Shown here one piece after another: positions 9,087-16,488 of a DNA stretch of 64,000 nucleotides. Below the pieces are notes generated by a model, which saw only the letters and a program-made list of their open reading frames with translations, was not told where the DNA came from and did not search any database. Every line of letters begins with the position of its first letter. The stretch's first letter is position 1. This stretch comes from Variovorax sp. CF079 (lineage in GTDB: Bacteria; Pseudomonadota; Gammaproteobacteria; Burkholderiales; Burkholderiaceae_C), in contig NZ_FMZU01000012.1 in assembly GCF_900101545.1 (NCBI RefSeq), forward strand, positions 62,001 to 126,000, read 5' to 3'. Both the position numbers and the translations under genes were made by a program.

Positions 9087-11035
9087 GCCGCCGCCTTCAG
9101 GACCGGAAAGGTCTTCGCTTCCACGATCTTCAGCGTGGCATTCACCACGCCCGTGCGCCCGTCCTCGAACTTGACCTGCGTCTCGATGTACTGCTCGGTC
9201 TTGCCGCCGTAGAGCGCATCGACCAGCACGCGGTACTTGTCCGCGATGAAGCCGCGCCGCACCTTGCGCGTGCGCGTGAGCTCGTCGTCGTCGGGGTCGA
9301 GCTCCTTGTGCAGCACCAGGAAGCGCGCGATCTGCGTCTCGCCCATGCCGTCCTCGCTCGCGAGATCGGCATTGACCTTGGCGATGCATTCGCCGATGAG
9401 CGCCAGCGCCTCGGGCTTTCCCGCGAGGTCGACGTAGCCGCCATAGGCCAGGCCGTGCCGCTCGGCCCAGTTGCCCACCGCCTCGAAGTCGATGTTGATC
9501 GCGGCGCAGACCTCGTCGCGTGCGTTGCCGAAGCACACGGCTTCCTTGATCTGCGGAAAAAACTTGAGCTTGTTCTCGATGTAGTTGGGCGCGAAGATCG
9601 CGCCGCCGGCGAGCCGGCCGACGTCCTTGGCGCGGTCGATGATGCGCAGGTGGCCTTCGGCATCGATCACGCCGGCGTCGCCGGTGTGGAAGTAGCCGTC
9701 GGCATCGAGCACTTCGGCCGTCGCGTCGGGCCGCTTGTAGTATTCCTTGAGCACCGACACGCCGCGCACCAGCACCTCGCCGTCGTCGGCGATGCGCAAC
9801 TCGATGCCCGGCGCCGCGCTGCCCACGGTCTGCAGCTTGACCTTGCCGTCCTGCTGCAGGCACACGTAGGCGCAGGTCTCGGTCTGCCCGTAGAGCTGCT
9901 TGAGGTTGACGCCGATCGAGCGGTAGAAGCGGAACAGGTCGGGCCCGATCGCCGCGCCGGCGGTGTAGGCCACGCGGATGCGGCTCATGCCCAGCACGTT
10001 GCGCAGCGGCCCGTAGACCAGCAGATTGCCGAGCGCATACATCGCCCGGTCGCCCAGGCCGACCGGCGCACCGGTGAGGATGTCGGAGCCCACGCGCCGC
10101 GCCAGCGCCATGAACTTCGCATAGAGCCAGCGCTTGGGCGCGGCCGCGTCTTCCATGCGGATCGACACCGCGGTCAGCAGGCCTTCGAAGGTGCGCGGCG
10201 GGCCGAAGTAGTAGCTCGGCCCGATCTCGCGCATGTCGTTCATCACCGTCTCGCTCGATTCGGGGCAGTTGAGCGTGAAGCCGCCGACCAGCCATTGCGC
10301 CACCGAGAACAGGTGGTCGCCGACCCAGGCCATCGGCAGGTAGCTCATGACGTTGTCGCCGGGGCCGAGCCGATCGGTTTCGACGCCGCCGCGGCCCGCC
10401 GCGATGAAGCTTGCATGCGTCTGGCACACGCCCTTGGGCCGGCCGGTGGTGCCCGAGGTGTAGAGGATCACGGCGACATCGCCGGGCTCCACGCTCGCCA
10501 CGCTCTCGTCGAAGAAGCCCGGATGCGCGGCATCGAAGGCGCGGCCCAGTTCGCGCAGCTTGTCGTAGCCCAGCAGGCCGGGCTGGTCGTAGTGGCGCAA
10601 CCCGCGCGGGTCGTCGTAGACGATGTGGCCGATGCCGGCACCCTGCTTCTTCAGCTCGCGGCATTCCAGCAGCTTGTCGACCTGCTCCTGGTCCTCGGCG
10701 ATCACGAACTCGATCGATGCGTCTTCCAGCATGAAGACCATCTCGCCGGCCACCGCATCCTGGTAGAGCGGCACCGGCACGCCGCGCAGGCTCTGCGCCG
10801 CCAGCACCGCCATATAGAGATGCGGGCGATTGGCGCCCACGATCGCGAGGTTGTCGCCGGCCTTGAAGCCCAGGCTGGCGAGCCCGCAGGCGATCTCGCG
10901 CACCTCGCGGGCCACCATCGCCCAGCTCCAGGTTTGCCAGATGCCGAGGTCCTTCTCGCGCACGGCCGGCGCGTCGGGCTGCTGTTGGGCATGGGCCAGC
11001 AGCAGGCGGGGAAAAGTGGTGGCTTTGGTCTGCAC
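9083..11035 (-). CDS. AMP-dependent acyl-CoA synthetase (long-chain-type)
   Basis: First gene of the operon: about 650 residues of the AMP-forming synthetase/ligase family. The phosphate-binding loop LYTSGTTGRPKGV, the ATP/AMP region LKQLYGQTET, the adenine/ribose motif YFHTGDAGVI and the hinge RIIDRAKDVGRLAGG are intact. The C-terminal domain carries TRTRKVRRGFIADKY, where the usual catalytic lysine region sits. It activates a carboxylic acid as its CoA ester; the fatty or aryl nature is not readable. I chose the GTG at 11035 (V in PIVQTKATTFP) because longer frames run through the divergent promoter; the start is uncertain by a few codons. It is divergent from the Crp/Fnr gene across an 85 bp region with a perfect palindrome. 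Confidence 0.83.
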   Translation of the reverse strand: MQTKATTFPRLLLAHAQQQPDAPAVREKDLGIWQTWSWAMVAREVREIACGLASLGFKAGDNLAIVGANRPHLYMAVLAAQSLRGVPVPLYQDAVAGEMVFMLEDASIEFVIAEDQEQVDKLLECRELKKQGAGIGHIVYDDPRGLRHYDQPGLLGYDKLRELGRAFDAAHPGFFDESVASVEPGDVAVILYTSGTTGRPKGVCQTHASFIAAGRGGVETDRLGPGDNVMSYLPMAWVGDHLFSVAQWLVGGFTLNCPESSETVMNDMREIGPSYYFGPPRTFEGLLTAVSIRMEDAAAPKRWLYAKFMALARRVGSDILTGAPVGLGDRAMYALGNLLVYGPLRNVLGMSRIRVAYTAGAAIGPDLFRFYRSIGVNLKQLYGQTETCAYVCLQQDGKVKLQTVGSAAPGIELRIADDGEVLVRGVSVLKEYYKRPDATAEVLDADGYFHTGDAGVIDAEGHLRIIDRAKDVGRLAGGAIFAPNYIENKLKFFPQIKEAVCFGNARDEVCAAINIDFEAVGNWAERHGLAYGGYVDLAGKPEALALIGECIAKVNADLASEDGMGETQIARFLVLHKELDPDDDELTRTRKVRRGFIADKYRVLVDALYGGKTEQYIETQVKFEDGRTGVVNATLKIVEAKTFPVLKAAA

Positions 11036-11071
11036 GATGGGCCGGACTGTAGAACCAAGCTTGTCGTCATC

Positions 11072-11089
11072 TTGTCGTTTCAACGACAA
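11072..11089. promoter_or_regulatory. Perfect 18 bp palindrome between acyl-CoA synthetase and crp/fnr genes
   Basis: The half-sites are TTGTCGTT and AACGACAA with a 2 bp centre (TTGTCGTT-TC-AACGACAA). A third half-site, TTGTCGTC, lies at 11061-11068, exactly 11 bp upstream of the first half. The palindrome sits about 37 bp upstream of the synthetase start and 32 bp upstream of the Crp/Fnr start. Crp/Fnr proteins bind such symmetric sites (for example TTGAT-N4-ATCAA for Fnr). The natural reading is the operator of the adjacent regulator acting on itself and on the liv operon; this is inferred from position and symmetry. Confidence 0.6.
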
Positions 11090-11120
11090 TCCTAGGGACA
11101 CCCCTCCCCGGAGTTTCCCG

Positions 11121-11861
11121 ATGACCCCCGGCAGTTCCAGCGGCACTTCGTCGATACGCGATCGCGTGCGGCCGGCCACGCTCGAAGAGCTGGCCAACAT
11201 CCCCTGGCTGCGCACGCTCACGCCCCCCGAGCGGCGCCGCGCAGAGGCGGCCGTGGTGGTCGGCGAGGCCGAGCCGGGCGACCTGGTGTGCTGCATCGGC
11301 CGCGCGCCGACCTACTGGTTCGGCGTGGTCGAAGGGCTGCTCAAGATGAGCAACGACAACGCCGACGGCACCTCGATGACCTACAGCGGCCTGCCGCCGG
11401 GCGGCTGGTTCGGCGAAGGCACGGCGCTCAAGCGCGAGCCCTACCGCTACAACATCCAGGCGCTGCGCCGCAGCGTGGTGGCGGGCCTGCCGATCGACGA
11501 CTTCCACTGGCTGCTCGACCACTCGATCGGCTTCAACCGCTTCGTGATGAACCAGCTCAACGAAAGGCTCGGCCAGTTCATCGCCGCGCGCGAGGCCGAC
11601 CGGCTCAACAACCCCGATGCGCGGGTGGCGCGCAACCTCGCTGCGCTGTTCAACCCGGTGCTGTTCCCCGGCGTGGGCGAGCTGCTGCGCATCACGCAGC
11701 AGGAGCTGGCCTACCTCATCGGCCTCTCGCGCCAGCGCGTCAACGAGGCCTTGCGCACGCTGCAGGCGCAGGGCGCGATCCGTGTCGAATACGGCGGGCT
11801 TCGGGTGCTCGACCTCGCGGCCCTGCGCGAGGGTGCGGTGGGAGGCAAGGACGCCGCCTGA
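11121..11861 (+). CDS. Crp/Fnr-family transcriptional regulator
   Basis: A 246-residue regulator with an N-terminal cyclic-nucleotide-binding beta-roll (GDLVCCIGRAPTYWFGVVEGLLKMSNDNADG, then PPGGWFGEGTALKREPYRYNIQAL) and a C-terminal Crp-type winged helix-turn-helix (ITQQELAYLIGLSRQRVNEALRTLQAQGAI). It lacks the cysteine cluster of Fnr, so it is not an obvious oxygen sensor. The effector is unknown and may be a small metabolite such as an acyl-CoA. Start ATG 11121 fits the domain boundary. It is divergent from the acyl-CoA synthetase/liv operon and probably controls it. The stop codon lies inside a perfect palindrome shared with the convergent gene. Confidence 0.85.
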   Translation: MTPGSSSGTSSIRDRVRPATLEELANIPWLRTLTPPERRRAEAAVVVGEAEPGDLVCCIGRAPTYWFGVVEGLLKMSNDNADGTSMTYSGLPPGGWFGEGTALKREPYRYNIQALRRSVVAGLPIDDFHWLLDHSIGFNRFVMNQLNERLGQFIAAREADRLNNPDARVARNLAALFNPVLFPGVGELLRITQQELAYLIGLSRQRVNEALRTLQAQGAIRVEYGGLRVLDLAALREGAVGGKDAA

Positions 11862-11875
11862 GGCCTCAGGCGGCG
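11852..11875. terminator. Bidirectional hairpin over the two convergent stop codons
   Basis: A perfect 24 bp palindrome: arms CGCCGCCTGA and TCAGGCGGCG around GGCC. The TGA of the Crp/Fnr gene (11859-11861) and the stop of the convergent SRAP gene (11866-11868) sit symmetrically inside it. The transcript on either strand would form a strong GC-rich stem of at least 10 bp. No T-run follows on either side, so it is not a classical intrinsic terminator, but its position between convergent genes argues for a role in 3' end formation or stability. Confidence 0.45.
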
Positions 11876-12513
11876 GGCGCCCGCTCCGGCAGGGGAATGC
11901 TCGGGTCGTGCACGATGGTCCGGCGCACCAGCTTGTCGAGGGCGTAGGGCCGCAGATAGGCGGCCGTTTCCTCCACCGGGCAGTGCAGCCAGTCGTCGAT
12001 CCACGCCTCGCGAAGAAAGACCACCCAGCGGAGCTCGCGCTGATCCAGGGCAGGCAGCGTCAGCAAGGCGAAGCTCTCCACGCACTCGCCCTCGGGCGAA
12101 CGCCACCCGTTCCACAACCCTGCCATCGCCAGCGGCTGGCCGTCGGCACGCGAGACGCGCACCACCGAGTCTTCGCTGTCGCCGCGGCGGAACAGCGCAT
12201 CGGCCAGGATCACGCAGCGATGCCCGCGCTTCCAGGGCTGGTAGAAGTTGCGCTCGCTCGCGGCGGTCTCGCCGCGCGCTTCGAAGGTGAAAGGGTATTC
12301 GCGCTCCTTGGCGAAGAGGGGAATCAGGCCCCAGCGACCCGGCGCGATCTCGAATCGCGCCGCCGCGGCGCTGCCCTCGCGGTCGGCGCGCGGCCGGCGG
12401 ATGAAGAGCCCTTGCCCGCCGGGCCGGACCAGCGGCGCCTGCGCGGGACACGCGAGACCGAAGTGCGCAGCGTAGTGGCGCTGATCGCGGGCGGGCTCGT
12501 ATTGGATCGGCAT
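11866..12513 (-). CDS. SRAP-domain (YedK/HMCES-like) protein lacking the catalytic residues
   Basis: A 215-residue protein that aligns along the SRAP fold: GRWGLIPLFAKE corresponds to the WGxxP segment, EARGETAASERNFYQPWKRGHRCVILAD to the NARxET segment and following strand, and SRADGQPLAMAGLWNGW to the core beta strand. Active SRAP proteins use Cys2, freed after Met1, to crosslink abasic sites in single-stranded DNA, helped by Asn, Glu and His. Here residue 2 is proline, the Asn position is Glu, the FEW-type Glu is replaced (ALFRR) and the HDRxP histidine is absent. It may be a pseudoenzyme that still binds DNA, or may have a different role. Start ATG 12513 gives full coverage; no in-frame MCG start is visible. 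Confidence 0.75.
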   Translation of the reverse strand: MPIQYEPARDQRHYAAHFGLACPAQAPLVRPGGQGLFIRRPRADREGSAAAARFEIAPGRWGLIPLFAKEREYPFTFEARGETAASERNFYQPWKRGHRCVILADALFRRGDSEDSVVRVSRADGQPLAMAGLWNGWRSPEGECVESFALLTLPALDQRELRWVVFLREAWIDDWLHCPVEETAAYLRPYALDKLVRRTIVHDPSIPLPERAPAA

Positions 12514-12610
12514 GGGTGACTTTAGAAAGCCGACTCGCGTTTAGTCAACTCGCCTTTAGCATCAATGCCGCACGGCGCTTCGCCGTCAATGAACCATTTC
12601 ACGAGATCGC

Positions 12611-13375
12611 ATGAATTCATCCCAGCTCACCGTCATCACCGGTGCTTCCCGCGGCCTTGGCCGCGCCATGGCCGAACAATTGCTGCAGCCCGGGCAGCGC
12701 CTGTTGTGCATTTCGCGCCAGGCCGACGAGCAGCTCGCCGCGCGCGCCCGCGAGGCCGGCGCCGAGCTCGAACAGTGGCAGCAGGACCTGACCGACCCGG
12801 TCGCGGCCGCGGCGCGGCTCACCGCCTGGCTGCAAAACCTGGATGCGAAGGCTTTCACCAGCGCCACCCTGATCAACAACGCCGGCACCATCGGCCGCCC
12901 GCGCCCCTTGTCGCAAGCGATCGCAGCGGAGTTGGCGCACGCATTGCGCGTGGGGCTGGAGGCGCCGATGCTGCTGACTTCCGCCTTCCTCGCCGCCACC
13001 CAGGGCTGGCACGCCGAGCGCCGTGTGCTCAACATCTCCTCGGGCCTCGGCCGCAACGCGATGGCCAGCCAGGCGCCTTACTGCGCGGCCAAGGCCGGCA
13101 TGGACCATTTCTCGCGCGCGGTGGCGCTGGAGGAGGCGGCGCTGGGCGGCGGCGCGAAGATCGTCTCGCTCGCGCCCGGCGTCATCGACACCGACATGCA
13201 GGTGCAGCTGCGCGGGGCGGAGGCCGAGATGTTCCCCGAGCGCGCGCGCTTCGAGCGGCTGAAGGCCGAGGGCCAGCTCGACACGCCGGCCACCGCGGCG
13301 GCGAAGGTGCTCAAGTACCTGGCGCGTGCGGACTTCGGCACCCAGCCGGTGGCCGACGTCCGGGACGCGGGCTGA
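12611..13375 (+). CDS. Short-chain dehydrogenase/reductase (sepiapterin-reductase-like)
   Basis: A 254-residue NAD(P)-dependent oxidoreductase. The cofactor motif TGASRGLGRAMAE is at about residues 10-22, NNAG follows in the middle, and the catalytic Ser...YCAAK set is present (LNISSGLGRNAMASQAPYCAAKAG). The region after the active site (SLAPGVIDTDMQVQLRG) fits the reductase subgroup that acts on small carbonyls such as pterins or benzil. The arginine after the glycine motif suggests NADPH, by family rule. It is divergent from the SRAP gene and convergent with the B3/4 gene. The physiological substrate is unknown. Confidence 0.85.
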   Translation: MNSSQLTVITGASRGLGRAMAEQLLQPGQRLLCISRQADEQLAARAREAGAELEQWQQDLTDPVAAAARLTAWLQNLDAKAFTSATLINNAGTIGRPRPLSQAIAAELAHALRVGLEAPMLLTSAFLAATQGWHAERRVLNISSGLGRNAMASQAPYCAAKAGMDHFSRAVALEEAALGGGAKIVSLAPGVIDTDMQVQLRGAEAEMFPERARFERLKAEGQLDTPATAAAKVLKYLARADFGTQPVADVRDAG

Positions 13376-13380
13376 CGCTG

Positions 13381-14103
13381 TCAGTCCGGCATTGCCGACG
13401 GTTCCGGCAGCGCGATGCGCGGTGCGGCGCGGCTCAGCAGGCTGCACGCCTCGACCGCGCAGCCTGCATCGCCGAGCGCGCGCGAGAGCACGTCCTTGAG
13501 GCGCGCGATGTCCGCGCCGGCCGACGCGTGGATGGCTTCCGCCACGATCAATACCTGCCGCGTCTCGCCGCGCACGGCCGAGCGCGCGCTCTGGCGGTGG
13601 CACCAGCGCCGCGCGTGCGCATGCGAATGCGCGTCCGCAAAGATGATCTCGCCGGCGCCGGGCGCCTCGTGCACGCCCGCAAAATCCTCGTGGCTTTCGC
13701 TGCCGCTTGCGAAGCGCACCTCCAGCGAGCCGGCGATGTGCGCGAGGTCGAAGACCGCGATCGGCGTGGCGAAGGCCATCGAGACGGCATTGCACAAATC
13801 CACCAGCGGATGCAGCGGCGGCAAGGCGTCCTCCTTGCGAAAGCGGCGCAGCAGCGATTCCGCCGCGCAGCGCACCTGGGTGGGCTTGAGGCCCATGGAC
13901 GAGAACACGCGTCGCCAGGCCTGGATCTCCGGGAACTCGCCTTCCGGGCCGGCGGCCAGGCGCGCACGCGCGATCGCCTGCTGCGCCTCGACCTGCGCGG
14001 CCACGGCCAGCCGGGGCGTCACGCCATCGACCACCCATGCGCAAGGCACCAGCGCGGGATGTGCGGACCAGATCTCGTCACGATGAAAGAATGCATTCGG
14101 CAC
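13381..14103 (-). CDS. Stand-alone B3/B4 domain protein (PheRS beta-related)
   Basis: A 240-residue protein with a B3/4 fold, the editing-type module found in the beta subunit of phenylalanyl-tRNA synthetase. Seen: EIQAWRRVFSSMGLKPTQVRCAAESLLRRFRKEDALPPLHPLVDLCNAVSMAFATPIAVFDL, the conserved core of free-standing B3/4 proteins. The C-terminal half is longer and contains a histidine-rich patch (ADAHSHAHARRWCHRQ). Family members may edit mischarged tRNA or handle free amino-acid derivatives; none of this is settled. It lies on the strand of the AraC/TctC pair, 64 bp downstream, so it could be cotranscribed. Confidence 0.8.
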   Translation of the reverse strand: MPNAFFHRDEIWSAHPALVPCAWVVDGVTPRLAVAAQVEAQQAIARARLAAGPEGEFPEIQAWRRVFSSMGLKPTQVRCAAESLLRRFRKEDALPPLHPLVDLCNAVSMAFATPIAVFDLAHIAGSLEVRFASGSESHEDFAGVHEAPGAGEIIFADAHSHAHARRWCHRQSARSAVRGETRQVLIVAEAIHASAGADIARLKDVLSRALGDAGCAVEACSLLSRAAPRIALPEPSAMPD

Positions 14104-14167
14104 GGCGCTTGTCCTGAGTTGATCAGCCGCCGAGTCTCGAGCCGCGCGCCCGCTCGCGTCTTGAACG

Positions 14168-15016
14168 TTATTGCAGCCGGCCCGCGGTGGCGGCGCGCTG
14201 CCAGGCGCCCGGCGTGAAGCCGAAGTGCCGCGCGAAGACGCGCGTCATGTGGCTCTGGTCGGCGAACCCGCTGGCCAGCGCGGCCGCGGCCAGCGTGTCG
14301 CCCGCGCGGATGCGGCACCGCGCACGCTCCGCGCGCTGCTGCAGCAGCCACGCGTGCGGCGGCATGCCGTAGGCGGCGGCGAAGCGGCGCAGCAGCTGGT
14401 ACTTGCCGAGCCCGGCCATGGCCGCGAGTTCGGCGAGCGAGGGCGGCGCGAGCAGGTCGTCGGCGATGCGCTCGCGCACCTGCGCGAGCCCGCGATCCAC
14501 ATCCGCCGGGGGCGCGACGTTGGCGTGGTGCGCGAGCATCAGGCCGCAGGCCTGCACCAGCGATTCCTCGCACGCCAGCGCATCCGCATCCGTGCGCCGG
14601 CCCGCGTCCCAGCTGTCCAGCCGCTGCAGCAGGCGGACCAGCACCGCGCGCAGCCGCGCATCGCGGATCACGGGGCGTGTCCATTCCACGTCGCCGGCCG
14701 GCCGCTCCGGCCCGCCCATCGAGGCCAGGACCTCGGGCTCCAGGTGGACCATGTGCCAGCGCCGGGCTGTCTCGCCCCGCGCGGGCCGCCCGTCATGCAC
14801 TTCGCCGGGATTGCTCGCGAGCAGGTCGCCCGTGCAGGCCTCCACCTGCCCGCGTCCGCTGGCGGACTTGTGCGCCCCCTGCGCCAGCACGCCGATGCCG
14901 AAGCTCGCATGCGAATGCCTGGCGAAGCTGCGCGCGCTGTCGGTGTGGACGCTGTGGACGCCCGGCCAGGGCGAGGCGATCACGCGGCACAGATGGTGGG
15001 GCGCGGAGGAGGACAT
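14168..15016 (-). CDS. AraC-family transcriptional regulator
   Basis: A 282-residue regulator with an N-terminal cupin-like ligand domain (ARHSHASFGIGVLAQGAHKSASGRG, then DLLASNPGEVHDGRP) and two C-terminal helix-turn-helix units (PPSLAELAAMAGLGKYQLLRRFAAAYGMPP and DTLAAAALASGFADQSHMTRVFARHFGFTPGAW). The start is ATG 15016, two bases after the stop of the TctC-type gene, so the pair forms an operon. The ligand is likely the substrate bound by the upstream TctC protein or a product of it (inference). Confidence 0.85.
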   Translation of the reverse strand: MSSSAPHHLCRVIASPWPGVHSVHTDSARSFARHSHASFGIGVLAQGAHKSASGRGQVEACTGDLLASNPGEVHDGRPARGETARRWHMVHLEPEVLASMGGPERPAGDVEWTRPVIRDARLRAVLVRLLQRLDSWDAGRRTDADALACEESLVQACGLMLAHHANVAPPADVDRGLAQVRERIADDLLAPPSLAELAAMAGLGKYQLLRRFAAAYGMPPHAWLLQQRAERARCRIRAGDTLAAAALASGFADQSHMTRVFARHFGFTPGAWQRAATAGRLQ

Positions 15017-15018
15017 CA

Positions 15019-15981
15019 CTACTCGATCGTCGCGCCCGAAGCCTTCACGATGTCGCGCCACTTCAGGTAGTCGTTCTTCAGCAGCGTGCCGAACTGCTCG
15101 GGCGTCATGCTTTGCGGCTCCGCGCCCTGGGCGATGATCGCGGCCTTCATTTCCGGCGTGGCCAGCAGCTTGTTCACCTCGGCATTCACCGTGACGATGA
15201 TCTCCTTCGGCGTGCCCGCCGGCATGAAGATGCCGTACCAGGTGCTGACGTCGAAGTCCTTGTAGCCCAGCTCGGCCACGGTCGGCACCTCGGGCAGCGA
15301 GCTGCTGCGGCGCGCCGAGGTCACCGCCAGCGGGCGCAGCTTGCCGGACTTGATCTGCCCCATGGCCGAGGGCAGCGAGGACACCATGAGGTCGACGTTG
15401 CCGGCCAGCACGTCCATCATCGCGGGGTTGGAGCCCTTGTAGGGCACGTGCCGCATCTTGATGTTGGCTGCGGTCTTGAAGATCTCGCCGGCCAGGTGGA
15501 TGGTGGTGCCGTTGCCGGGCGAGCCGTAGGTGATGCTGTCCGGCGCGGCGCGCGCGGCGCTCACCACATCGGCCAGCGTCTTGAACTTCGACTCGGCGCG
15601 GGTCACGATCACGACCGGCGTGTAGGCCACGTGGGCCACCGCCGTCAGGTCCTTGGTCGGGTCGTAGCTGAGGTTCTTGTAGAGCCAGGGCGCGACGACC
15701 ATGTTGTCCTTCTGGCCCATCACCATCTCGTAGCCGGTGGGCGCGGCGCGCACCGCTTCGGCGATGCCGATGGTGCCGCCGGCGCCCGCGCGGTTGTCGG
15801 GCACCACCGTCCACTTGCTGACTTCGGTGAGCTTGGTCGCCACCAGCCGCGACAGGATGTCGGTGCCGCCGCCGGGCGGGAAGGGCACGATCAGGCGCAC
15901 CGGCTTGGCGGGATAGGGCTGGGCCTGCACGGCGGCGAACGCCAGTGCCAGGACCGTGGAAGTCAGCAGCTTTCGGATCAT
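15019..15981 (-). CDS. Bug/TctC-family tripartite tricarboxylate transporter binding protein
   Basis: A 320-residue periplasmic protein with a signal peptide (MIRKLLTSTVLALAFAAVQA) followed by the Bug start YPAKPVRLIVPFPPGGGTDILSRL. Two more family marks are VDNRAGAGGTIG-like (VPDNRAGAGGTIG) and ITYGSPGNGTTIHLAGEIF. Bug proteins bind carboxylates, aromatic acids or other small organics for TctAB-type importers; many, as here, are orphans without tctA/tctB nearby. They are very expanded in Betaproteobacteria. It is cotranscribed with the downstream AraC regulator and probably serves sensing or uptake of an organic acid. Confidence 0.88.
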   Translation of the reverse strand: MIRKLLTSTVLALAFAAVQAQPYPAKPVRLIVPFPPGGGTDILSRLVATKLTEVSKWTVVPDNRAGAGGTIGIAEAVRAAPTGYEMVMGQKDNMVVAPWLYKNLSYDPTKDLTAVAHVAYTPVVIVTRAESKFKTLADVVSAARAAPDSITYGSPGNGTTIHLAGEIFKTAANIKMRHVPYKGSNPAMMDVLAGNVDLMVSSLPSAMGQIKSGKLRPLAVTSARRSSSLPEVPTVAELGYKDFDVSTWYGIFMPAGTPKEIIVTVNAEVNKLLATPEMKAAIIAQGAEPQSMTPEQFGTLLKNDYLKWRDIVKASGATIE

Positions 15982-16067
15982 GGGGTTGTCTCTTCGTTTC
16001 AGGCGCAGCCTGAATGCTGCGCGATGGGCCGGCGAGTGTGCCGGATCGGGGGCAACGAAGAGTACGC

Positions 16068-16094
16068 GATTCGAGATGGCTGCCTTCTCGAATC
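16068..16094. promoter_or_regulatory. Inverted repeat upstream of the TctC/AraC operon
   Basis: Arms GATTCGAG (16068-16075) and CTCGAATC (16087-16094) are perfect complements separated by 11 bp, centred about 100 bp upstream of the TctC start. The second arm overlaps a further CTCGAATCGAG symmetry. The rest of the 156 bp gap (15982-16137) is a GC-rich run without a gene. The site could bind the AraC regulator encoded in the operon, although AraC sites are more often direct repeats. Confidence 0.35.
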
Positions 16095-16137
16095 GAGAAT
16101 TCCCGCGCGCGGGGCGCGGGGCGCGGGAAGCCGGGGC

Positions 16138-16350
16138 TCAGTGCAGGGTCTGCGCGCCGGGTTTGGTGCGCGCATCGCTGCGGCGCTGCAGCGCCGCGAT
16201 GCCGGCCATCATCGCCGCGCCGTAGGTCGGCATCGGCCCTTCGGCGGCATCGACGGGGCGGCAGTCCGAGCCGTCCTGCTTCTGCAGCACCCAGTAGAAA
16301 TGACCGGCGATCGGCTCGTCGACGATCAGTGCAATGGCTTCGGTGTCCAT
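16138..16350 (-). CDS. Small hypothetical protein, 70 residues
   Basis: ATG 16350 with a GAGGA ribosome site gives a 70-residue soluble protein (MDTEAIALIVDEPIAGHFYWVLQ...). The middle reads GHFYWVLQKQDGSDCRPVDAAEGPMPTYGAAMMAGIAALQRRSD: a short beta region followed by an amphipathic helix. There is no signal peptide or membrane segment. I recognise no named domain. It stands alone between the kup gene and the TctC operon. An in-frame ATG at 16488 would add a 46-residue leader without matching character, so I prefer the short form. Confidence 0.6.
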   Translation of the reverse strand: MDTEAIALIVDEPIAGHFYWVLQKQDGSDCRPVDAAEGPMPTYGAAMMAGIAALQRRSDARTKPGAQTLH

Positions 16351-16488
16351 GGTGTCCTCATCTTTCAATCCATGCGTCGGGTTGTACGCAGGCAGAGGAC
16401 GAATCGATAGCAACGAATTCACAGGAAGACACCCGAGGTCGCAAAAAGCCCGCGCATGTGTGCAATACGCACGGGGCAGTGCCTTCAT

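Noticed and set aside
13366..13390. CTGAC-GCT-GTCAG at the convergent SDR and B3/4 stops as a terminator
   Set aside because: A 5 bp stem arising from the symmetric TGA/TCA stops is too weak to support the call.
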